From CAZWSE01 sp964636575 (GTDB lineage: Bacteria > Pseudomonadota > Alphaproteobacteria > Rhodobacterales > Rhodobacteraceae): a DNA stretch of 43,492 nt. The notes beneath the pieces are model-generated. The model searched no databases and was not told the DNA's origin. It saw only the letters and a program-made list of their open reading frames with translations. How positions within the stretch are numbered: position 1 is the first letter of the stretch; every line of letters starts with the position of its first letter. The stretch covers positions 1 to 43,492 of the forward strand of contig CAZWSE010000015.1 in NCBI GenBank assembly GCA_964636575.1. Reading direction: 5' to 3'. The position numbers and the translations under genes were made by a program. This document shows, piece by piece, positions 37,242-43,492 of this stretch.

Positions 37242-39065
37242 ATGGCCCGTGCTCCTTTACTTCAACTGTCCGGAATTTCGCTGACCTTTGGGGGCGAGCC
37301 TGTTTTTGATGGTCTCGATTTAGTGGTTCAGCAGGGCGACCGTGTTGCCCTTGTGGGGCGCAATGGGTCTGGCAAATCGACTTTGATGAAGGTCATGGCC
37401 GGATTGGTTGAAGCGGATCAGGGACAGGTTGTTGTCCCTCCGGGGATGTCCGTTGGCTATATGGAACAAGACCCTGATATGGCCGGTTTTGATACCCTTG
37501 GTGCTTTTGCCACAAGCGGTTTGTCTGCCGGTGAGATGTACAAGGTTGAGCGCGCCGCTGAAGGGTTGAAGTTTGATCCTGACCGTCCTGTATCCACCGC
37601 ATCGGGGGGGGAGCGTCGTCGTGCTGCTTTGGCCAAACTGATGGCTGAAGCGCCTGATTTGATGCTGCTGGATGAGCCGACCAATCACATGGATATTGAG
37701 GCGATTGCCTGGCTTGAGGCCGAGCTGTCACAGACCCGTGCTGCCTTTGTCTTAATCAGTCACGACCGAGCGTTCCTGCGCGCTTTGTCCCGCGCGACTT
37801 TGTGGATCGATCGTGGGCAGGTGCGTCGGCAGGACAAGGGTTTTGACGCCTTTGAGGCCTGGCGCGACACAACCTGGGACGAGGAGGACATGCAGCGCCA
37901 CAAGTTGAACCGTAAGATCAAAGCCGAGGCCCGTTGGGCCGTTGAGGGCATTTCTGCCCGTCGCAAGCGCAATCAGGGCCGTGTGCGTGCCTTGCAGGAT
38001 TTGCGCGCCGAACGTGCCGGTATGATCAAACGGCAAGGCACAGCCGCGATGGTGCTTGAGGCCGGAAAGACGTCCGGCAAGAAGGTGGTTGAGGCCGTCG
38101 GTCTGACCAAGGCTTTTGATGACAAACCAATCGTGTCCGGCTTTGACATCAAAATCCAACGCGGCGACCGGATTGCTTTTGTCGGTCCCAATGGTGTCGG
38201 CAAAACAACCTTGTTGAAGATGTTGATGGGGGAAGAAGCCCCTGACAGTGGCACCGTCAGTTTAGGCACAAATTTGATGCCGGCTGTCTTTGATCAGGCG
38301 CGCGCTCAGTTAGACCCTGACATGACCCTTTGGGACAGTTTGACCGGTGATCCTGATATGCGCGTCTCTGGCAAGGCCGATCAAGTGCTGGTACGCGGTG
38401 CCCCGCGTCATGTTGTCGGGTATTTGAAAGACTTTCTGTTTGATGAGCGCCAAGCCCGTGCACCCGTCCGGTCTTTGTCCGGAGGCGAAAAGGCCCGCTT
38501 GTTGTTGGCCAAGATCATGGCCCGTGAGAGCAACCTATTGGTGCTCGATGAGCCGACCAACGATTTAGATGTTGAAACGCTTGATCTGTTGCAAGAGTTG
38601 CTGGGGGATTATGACGGGACTGTTCTGTTGGTCAGTCACGATCGCGACTTTTTGGACCGTGTTGCAGCCACCACGATTGCGATGGAGGGCAATGGCCGCG
38701 CGACTGTTTATGCGGGCGGATGGACGGATTATCAGACCCAACGCAATGCCGGTCTTGGGGAACAGGCGCCGCTGAAGCCCAAAGGGCAGGCGCCGAAATC
38801 GAAGCAGGTTCAATCTGATCCGTCACCCACCAAAGGGTTGTCTTACACCGAACGGCATCGGCTTGAGGCTTTGCCCGCTGAAATGGAACGCCTGACGGCG
38901 GAGATTGCCAAGCTCGAAGAGCTTATGGCTGATCCAGAGTTGTTTACGTCCAATCCGGTCAAGTTTCAGAAGGCCACTGATGCCTTGATTGAACGCAATG
39001 AGAAATTGCAGAACGCTGAGATGGAATGGTTGGAATTGGAAGAGAAGGCGGAAGGCCAGGCCTGA
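37242..39065 (+). CDS. ABC-F family ATPase, Uup-like
   Basis: The 607-aa protein starts at MARAPLLQLSGISLTFGG. Two ABC cassettes lie in one chain with no membrane helices. The first has Walker A GRNGSGKST (39-47), signature SGGERRR and LMLLDEPTNHMD; the second has GPNGVGKTT, LSGGEKARL and LLVLDEPTNDLD. A basic P-site-tRNA-interaction-type linker (about 205-270, RRKRNQGRVRALQDLR) joins them. A C-terminal coiled coil (EMERLTAEIAKLEELM ... ERNEKLQNAEMEWLELEE) marks the Uup subgroup. It should act on the ribosome or on DNA repair intermediates rather than transport. Confidence 0.95.
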   Translation: MARAPLLQLSGISLTFGGEPVFDGLDLVVQQGDRVALVGRNGSGKSTLMKVMAGLVEADQGQVVVPPGMSVGYMEQDPDMAGFDTLGAFATSGLSAGEMYKVERAAEGLKFDPDRPVSTASGGERRRAALAKLMAEAPDLMLLDEPTNHMDIEAIAWLEAELSQTRAAFVLISHDRAFLRALSRATLWIDRGQVRRQDKGFDAFEAWRDTTWDEEDMQRHKLNRKIKAEARWAVEGISARRKRNQGRVRALQDLRAERAGMIKRQGTAAMVLEAGKTSGKKVVEAVGLTKAFDDKPIVSGFDIKIQRGDRIAFVGPNGVGKTTLLKMLMGEEAPDSGTVSLGTNLMPAVFDQARAQLDPDMTLWDSLTGDPDMRVSGKADQVLVRGAPRHVVGYLKDFLFDERQARAPVRSLSGGEKARLLLAKIMARESNLLVLDEPTNDLDVETLDLLQELLGDYDGTVLLVSHDRDFLDRVAATTIAMEGNGRATVYAGGWTDYQTQRNAGLGEQAPLKPKGQAPKSKQVQSDPSPTKGLSYTERHRLEALPAEMERLTAEIAKLEELMADPELFTSNPVKFQKATDALIERNEKLQNAEMEWLELEEKAEGQA

Positions 39066-39095
39066 CCTGAGCCAGTGACGCAGACGGAGGAACTT

Positions 39096-39422
39096 ATGAG
39101 ACAAATTTTTGTACCCGCATTGCTGTGTGCCGCTGTCGCTGCCTGTAGCAGTCAACCTGCGCTTGATCTTGGTCCTGAACCTACGATTTTCACATATACG
39201 CCACCTGAACAGTCGGGTCTGGTCAGTGGCCCTGCTTATCCTAACGACGATGATGTCTGCCGTGTCATTGGTGAAAACGATCTGACGCGCGATTTTCTGG
39301 ATGACAGTCGCCTATTGATCGGGTGTCCTAAGCATGAACGTGGTGCGATTGCAGACCGTCTTGGGGAAGGTGCGGTTATTGTCGGGCAGGCGCAGCATTG
39401 GACTTTGTTGCAGGCGCCTTAG
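39096..39422 (+). CDS. Small lipoprotein of unknown function
   Basis: The 108-aa protein starts at ATG 39096, with CGGAGG 5-6 nt upstream. The signal is MRQIFVPALLCAAVAAC with lipobox VAAC (Cys17). The mature part has two further Cys (DDVCRVIG and LIGCPKH) that could form a disulfide. A 6-bp hairpin (GCAGGC/GCCTGC, 39410-39427) covers the stop, without a T-tract. It is 30 bp downstream of the ABC-F gene and converges with the gapped acyltransferase gene. Confidence 0.82.
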   Translation: MRQIFVPALLCAAVAACSSQPALDLGPEPTIFTYTPPEQSGLVSGPAYPNDDDVCRVIGENDLTRDFLDDSRLLIGCPKHERGAIADRLGEGAVIVGQAQHWTLLQAP

Positions 39423-39430
39423 CCTGCCTG

Positions 39431-40458
39431 TTATGGCCCCATCTTGGCTCCGTCCAACCTTGCCAATCCGCCAAGACTTCGGCCCAGCGGTGGCCACCAG
39501 CCCCATGTACCGCCCAAGCGTTTTGCTGTTGCGCNNNNNNNNNNNNNNNNNNNNNNNNNNNNNNNNNNNNNNNNNNNNNNNNNNNNNNNNNNNNNNNNNN
39601 NNNNNNNNNNNNNNNNNNNNNNNNNNNNNNNNNNGTACCGCCCAAGCGTTTTGCTGTTGCGCCCATCCCGAGCTTAAACCGCGCGAGCCCAGCTGCTGCA
39701 TCTGTGTTGATCACCCCCAGATCAAGCCGTTGAATCCCACGCTCAGTCAACCATTGGGCGGCGTGATCCATCAGAACGTTGTGCGCGCAGAGCGTTTTGC
39801 CCGCCGGACTTATGTGACCGATGTGATAGGTCGCGACCGATCCGTGGATGAGGATCAAGATCTCTGCGACCCGTGTCCGGTTTTGGCTCGCTGTGAAGAG
39901 CATGGCATGCCCTGGATTGGTTGCCGCATAGGCCAGTGTCAGCCCTGTCGGCCAGTTCTTGTAGCCGCGCGCTTTGGATTGGGCTTCGTCTTGGGTCAAA
40001 AGGCGGTGGGGGCGATCTGTGGGCAAGGGGGCCTCTGATATGCGCAGGCCTGCGCTGCGGCCTTTGTTCAACCTGTTGCGCCATTTTTTATGCATCCGCG
40101 CCTGTCTGACCTGAGCGTTTGCCGTGAGATCAAGCTCCGCGACTGTTGCAGGGGTCATAATGGGAATGGCCCCCAAAGATGCCATGTCGGGAACCGGCTT
40201 TTCTGGTGAGATCAAGATCATGTGCCGCGCAAGACCGGCGGCTTTCAAATGGTGGCGCATGTGATCCAAGCTTGCGTCGGTCGGGTCAAAGCGGGGCATC
40301 ATTGCGACGGGGACACCCATGATCCGTCGGTGCAGAACCACCGAATCAAACGGGGGCAGCGTGCTGGCACACCCACCGGCTGCATTGACGGCTGCCACAA
40401 AATTTACGTGTTGCTGCAGGGGCTTGGCGGGCTCAAAAGAGGAAGTCTGATCAAACAT
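39431..40458 (-). CDS. GNAT-fold acyltransferase (BioF2-like), interrupted by an assembly gap
   Basis: The minus-strand gene runs from ATG 40458 through the 100-N gap. Reading through the Ns gives a false C-terminus. The 28 bp at 39507-39534 and 39635-39662 are identical, so merging the contigs (removing 128 nt) restores one frame, KRLGGTWGWWPPLGRSLGG, that stops at TAA 39431-39433. This gives 299 aa. The core (RQARMHKKWRNRLNKGRSAGL, ATYHIGHISPAGKTLCAHNVLMDHAAQWLTERGIQRLDLGVINTDAAAGLARFKLGMGA) matches FemX/BioF2-type GNAT proteins. The substrate is unknown. Confidence 0.8.
39535..39634. other. Assembly gap (100 N) flanked by identical 28-bp ends
   Basis: Exactly 100 Ns, a usual placeholder length. 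Both flanks carry the same 28 bp (39507-39534 and 39635-39662, starting GTACCGCCCAAGCG). This indicates overlapping contig ends, not missing sequence. Confidence 0.9.
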
Positions 40459-40504
40459 GGCCGCGATTAACGGCCTGTAAACCTAAGATGGCGTTAATGA
40501 TGAC

Positions 40505-40909
40505 ATGCCACACGCACAACAAACATCCCTGCCTGCCGCCACCACCCCGCGTCCTACCCTCGGCGCGGCGGTGGTGGTGTTTTTTCTGCTGTCTATTCCG
40601 GTCTATCTAGGCCTGACCGCTGTGGAGGCCGCGATTGCGCCGCCGCCTGCTGTCCCGACCAAACCGGTTATGATTGAACGGCCTTTCGTGCCGATGGCCC
40701 CGAAGGTGACCACCAAACGACTGGCCGCAGCCCCGTTATCCGAGTTGGACCAGCGCGTGGCGTTTCTTTCCTGCGCTCAGTTTGATCGGGGCGGCCAAAG
40801 CGCTTGTGTCGATCATAAGCCCTGCCTCGCTCAGGGGTGCATCGTTGAGACGCGCGCCATTTTCCGCAATCAGCCTCTTGGCTTCTTTGCCGGACCCGGC
40901 GAGCCCTGA
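40505..40909 (+). CDS. Doubtful small membrane-anchored protein overlapping tyrS
   Basis: An open frame of 134 codons begins MPHAQQTSLPAATTPRPTLGAAVVVFFLLSIPVYLGL, with one plausible membrane helix and a Pro-rich stretch. No ribosome binding site is visible. The last 58 codons are antisense to the conserved tyrS C-terminus. The first 77 codons occupy an otherwise empty 277-bp gap (40459-40735) and look protein-like; the rest is probably dictated by tyrS. It may be real with an extended tail, or spurious. Confidence 0.35.
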   Translation: MPHAQQTSLPAATTPRPTLGAAVVVFFLLSIPVYLGLTAVEAAIAPPPAVPTKPVMIERPFVPMAPKVTTKRLAAAPLSELDQRVAFLSCAQFDRGGQSACVDHKPCLAQGCIVETRAIFRNQPLGFFAGPGEP

Positions 40910-41986
40910 TTTCACAAGCAGTTGGACGATGGATATACCGTCGCCAACATCGCTGGCTGAGAGTGTTAGCGTTGGCAGATCATCCCCGACGCCGCCTTTT
41001 TCAAAGACATCACGCGCCGTGGCTTCTGCCGTTTGGGCCGCATCGGCCCCGTGCAACAAGGTTGTGACCTCATTGGCCAATCGCACCTTGGCTTCGTTGA
41101 TTTCCGAGCCTTCGAGCGCGCCCAAGCGGTCACATTCGTCCACGGGCAGTTCGGTGTAGAGCTTGAGAAACCGGCCAACGTCTGCGTCCGTCGTATTACG
41201 CCAGAACTGCCAGAATTCGTAAGGGCTGAGCATATCTCCGTTTAACCAGATTGCACCGGCCTGAGATTTGCCCATCTTCTTTCCGTCAGAGGTCGTTAGC
41301 AGGGGCGAGGTCAGCCCGAAGACTTCCCCATCCACAACGCGGCGTGTCAGGTCGATCCCGTTGACGATATTGCCCCACTGGTCGGACCCACCCATCTGCA
41401 GGATGCAACCGTAACGGCGATGCAGTTCCATGAAGTCATAGGCCTGCAAAATCATGTAGTTGAATTCGAGAAACGACAGCGATTGTTCGCGGTCGAGCCG
41501 TGATTTCACGGATTCAAACGAAAGCATCCGGTTGATCGAAAAGTGCCGCCCGATGTCGCGCAGGAAATCCAAGTAGTTCAACCCGTCGAGCCATTCTGCA
41601 TTGTTGAGCATCAAGGCATCGTTTGGTCCATCGCCGTAGGTGATGTAGGCGCTGAACACCTTCTTGATGCCCGCGATGTTCTCATCAATCTGTTCCGGCC
41701 CCAAAAGCGGGCGTTCATCGGCGCGAAAGCTTGGGTCTCCGACTTTGGTCGTGCCGCCGCCCATCAAGGTGATCGGTTTGTTGCCTGTCTTTTGCAGCCA
41801 GCGCATCATCATGATCTGGATCAGCGATCCCACATGCAGCGATTTGGCCGTCGCATCAAAGCCGATATAGGCTGGCTGTCCGCCCTTGACCAACGCCTCA
41901 TCCAGCCCTTGATAATCGGTGCAATCGGCGAGAAACCCGCGCTCCATCATCACAGCTATGAAATCCGATTTGGGATGGTATGTCAT
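40736..41986 (-). CDS. tyrS: Tyrosyl-tRNA synthetase
   Basis: The 416-aa class I synthetase starts at MTYHPKSDFIAVMMERGFL (ATG 41986); the frame to 42019 adds 11 residues. YIGFDATAKSLHVGSLIQIMMMRWLQ holds the HIGH-type motif HVGS, MGGSDQWGNIVNG the tyrosine pocket, and KMGKSQAGAIWL the KMSKS-type loop. A C-terminal S4 RNA-binding domain (LLVKSGLAGSGKEAKRLIAENGARLND) follows. It diverges from anmK by 65 bp. Confidence 0.97.
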   Translation of the reverse strand: MTYHPKSDFIAVMMERGFLADCTDYQGLDEALVKGGQPAYIGFDATAKSLHVGSLIQIMMMRWLQKTGNKPITLMGGGTTKVGDPSFRADERPLLGPEQIDENIAGIKKVFSAYITYGDGPNDALMLNNAEWLDGLNYLDFLRDIGRHFSINRMLSFESVKSRLDREQSLSFLEFNYMILQAYDFMELHRRYGCILQMGGSDQWGNIVNGIDLTRRVVDGEVFGLTSPLLTTSDGKKMGKSQAGAIWLNGDMLSPYEFWQFWRNTTDADVGRFLKLYTELPVDECDRLGALEGSEINEAKVRLANEVTTLLHGADAAQTAEATARDVFEKGGVGDDLPTLTLSASDVGDGISIVQLLVKSGLAGSGKEAKRLIAENGARLNDAPLSEAGLMIDTSALAAPIKLSAGKKRHALVQLG

Positions 41987-42051
41987 GGTGGCTTGCCCTT
42001 GGCTGGAATTGCGGGGCATGTATAGGCGGCGAATAAAAAAAGGGAAAGGCC

Positions 42052-43176
42052 ATGAACAAGGCCAGAGAGCAGTTCACACCGGTTTGGGCACTGGGTGCGA
42101 TGTCGGGCACGTCAATGGATGGTGTCGACGTGGCGATGGTGCAAACCGACGGAGAGCAGATTTTTGAATTTGGCACGCATGCCTACCGTCCGTATTCAGA
42201 CGCTGAGCGTGCGTGTATCGCAGCCGCCATGGGGCAATGGCATGGACCGCAGGTTGATGCCGCAGGTGATCTGGTGGACCGGGTTCATATCGAGGCTTTG
42301 CGAGAAGTCGAAAGCGCATCCCTTATCGGGTACCACGGTCAGACCCTTTCCCATGACCCCAAGAACGGTCGTACCTTGCAGGTTGGAAATGGCGACGCAG
42401 TGGCCCAAGCCTTGAACACACCGGTGGTTTGGGATTTTCGCACTGCTGACGTGCAGATGGGCGGCGAGGGCGCGCCACTGTCGCCGTTTTTCCATTTTGC
42501 CTGCGCCAAGTGGTTTGGAGCCGATCAACCTATCGCGTTTTTGAACTTGGGCGGGGTCGGCAACTTGACCTATATCGACCCGACGTATGAAACCCCCGAA
42601 GAAGATGGTGCTTTGCTGGCCTTTGATACAGGCCCTGCGAACGCGCCGATCAACGATGCGATGCAGGCCCGTTTGGGGCAGCCATTCGATCGCGATGGCG
42701 CTGTAGCTGCCCAAGGCAAAGTCGAAACCGGTGCGTTAGAGCTGTTTCTGGCCGAGCCTTACTTTGCCCGTATGCCACCCAAGTCGCTCGACCGGAACGA
42801 CTTTTCCGAGATGATCCAGTTGGTGAACGAATTGTCCGATGCCGATGCTATTGCCACCTTGACCGCCATGTCTGCGGCCGCTGTTGTGGGTGGGGTGACC
42901 TATTTGCCCAAACCGCCCTCAATGGTGTTGGTCACAGGCGGCGGGCGTTTGAACCCTGTGCTGATGGAGATGCTGAAAGTATCGCTCGATTGTTCTGTGC
43001 GCCCGATTGAGGCTGTCGGACTGGATGGGGACATGCTGGAAGCACAGGCTTTTGCGCATCTTGCTGTGCGTGTGAAACGCGGGCTTCCGACGTCTTGCAG
43101 GGGCACTACGGGCGTGCGCGCCGCCGTTGGTGGTGGCACGATCAGCGATCCAGCGCAGCCGCAAAGTCTTTCGTAA
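42052..43176 (+). CDS. anmK: Anhydro-N-acetylmuramic acid kinase
   Basis: The 374-aa kinase opens 1,6-anhydroMurNAc and phosphorylates it during cell-wall recycling. The ATP loop is GAMSGTSMDGVDVAM (residues 13-27), and SLIGYHGQTLSHDP, FLNLGGVGNLTY, LLAFDTGPANAPIND and VLVTGGGRLNPVLMEML are all AnmK blocks. AAAGGGAAAGG precedes the ATG. It works after NagZ, which is also encoded in this window. The 3' end overlaps the desaturase gene antisense by 35 bp. Confidence 0.96.
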   Translation: MNKAREQFTPVWALGAMSGTSMDGVDVAMVQTDGEQIFEFGTHAYRPYSDAERACIAAAMGQWHGPQVDAAGDLVDRVHIEALREVESASLIGYHGQTLSHDPKNGRTLQVGNGDAVAQALNTPVVWDFRTADVQMGGEGAPLSPFFHFACAKWFGADQPIAFLNLGGVGNLTYIDPTYETPEEDGALLAFDTGPANAPINDAMQARLGQPFDRDGAVAAQGKVETGALELFLAEPYFARMPPKSLDRNDFSEMIQLVNELSDADAIATLTAMSAAAVVGGVTYLPKPPSMVLVTGGGRLNPVLMEMLKVSLDCSVRPIEAVGLDGDMLEAQAFAHLAVRVKRGLPTSCRGTTGVRAAVGGGTISDPAQPQSLS

Positions 43177-43492
43177 AGCGCGCATAGCCCTTTGAGGTTG
43201 ATTTAAGGTGCGCTTGCAGGTCGTCGTGCAAATCTGGCAATTTGTGAAACGGTACATTTGGAAAGCTGTGATGTTCGGCATGGTAGGGCATGTTCCATGC
43301 CAGAAACCGGATGACCCGTGTCGTATAGGTTGTTCTTGAGTTTTCCAGCATATCCGCAACTGGCGGGCAGTGGCCGTGTTCGGCTAACAGATAAAGCCTG
43401 AGAAAGGGCTGTCCAATCAGGGCAGGGACGATCCATATCCAAAGCAACAGTGGCGTTGCGAAAAGGCTGAACAAAGCAAGCATGTAAACCGC
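43142..43492 (-). CDS. Fatty acid desaturase, C-terminal part (runs off the window)
   Basis: The frame is open through the window edge, so the visible 116 residues are the C-terminal portion only. It shows a hydrophobic pair (FATPLLLWIWIVPALIG), EHGHCPPVADMLENSRTT and the third histidine box of membrane desaturases, NMPYHAEHHSFPNVPFHKLPDLH (H-x-x-H-H). These His ligands bind the di-iron centre. The tail overlaps anmK by 35 bp. Confidence 0.9.
   Translation of the reverse strand, partial: AVYMLALFSLFATPLLLWIWIVPALIGQPFLRLYLLAEHGHCPPVADMLENSRTTYTTRVIRFLAWNMPYHAEHHSFPNVPFHKLPDLHDDLQAHLKSTSKGYARFTKDFAAALDR

Noticed and set aside
39312..40038. Open frames reading through the Ns around 39535-39634
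   Set aside because: They are artefacts of translating unknown bases and of the duplicated 28-bp contig ends.
1..43492. Mobile elements, prophage, CRISPR or toxin-antitoxin pairs
   Set aside because: No transposase, integrase, regular spacer-repeat array or small antitoxin gene beside the PIN protein was seen; gene content and order are chromosomal core-like.

Overview
The window looks like a chromosomal segment of a Rhodobacterales (Roseobacter-group) alphaproteobacterium. The evidence is gene order and protein style: yceD-rpmF-plsX-fabH-ihfA-merR, argS-SPOR-nagZ-scpA-scpB, a single-cysteine DksA, DUF2852 and RSP_2648-type PIN proteins, ornithine-lipid OlsB, and dispersed copies of a CCTCCGGCGGAGG hairpin with an AAGAAGAAG tail. 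No phage, transposase, integrase or CRISPR array was seen. One 100-N scaffold gap (39535-39634) interrupts a GNAT-type gene. The 28 bp on its two sides are identical, so the contigs probably overlap.

Layout. 1-3.2 kb: tail of a membrane protein, a small membrane protein, bpt (N-degron leucyltransferase), an RDD protein, a DUF2852 protein behind two near-identical palindromes, and a YbaK-type deacylase. 3.3-8.9 kb: glnE with a small coupled gene, a lipoprotein behind a perfect CtrA-type site, an RlmI-like methyltransferase whose start codon lies in a hairpin, and a PIN protein. 8.9-15.2 kb (minus strand): M48 peptidase, a cytochrome P450 with an 11-bp phased repeat upstream, then VWA (CoxE-like), a 57-aa membrane protein, DUF2927 lipoprotein, GNAT and MoxR ATPase. 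15.4-17.9 kb: dksA, FAD monooxygenase and xth.

17.9-20.6 kb is the most unusual part. A 365-bp gene-free stretch carries a perfect FNR-type box and two perfect DnaA boxes. It is followed by a compact operon: an 89-aa peptide with four (M/L)FPSGS repeats that ends exactly in the last one, an all-helical protein of unknown function (358 aa), and a DMT/EamA exporter translationally coupled by a GTGA overlap. This reads like a peptide precursor, a partner or processing protein, and an exporter. Two mutually exclusive RNA hairpins sit around the start of the second gene.

20.7-30.2 kb: SDR dehydrogenase, IscA/ErpA-type Fe-S carrier, dgt, an unknown polytopic membrane protein, an SDR-like protein without catalytic residues, argS, SPOR protein, nagZ, scpA, scpB and a small protein; the last block joins translation, peptidoglycan recycling and chromosome segregation. 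30.2-36 kb (minus strand): dCTP deaminase, tRNA-Pro(GGG), merR-type regulator, ihfA, fabH, plsX, rpmF, yceD, a fatty-acid/phospholipid initiation block. 36-43.5 kb: bamE, olsB, an Uup-like ABC-F protein, a small lipoprotein, the gapped acyltransferase, tyrS, anmK and the C-terminal part of a fatty acid desaturase.

Several convergent gene pairs overlap at their 3' ends by 33-39 bp, and many co-directional pairs overlap by 4 bp (ATGA or GTGA), so coding density is high. All functional calls come from reading the sequence and recalling families; no database search was run.
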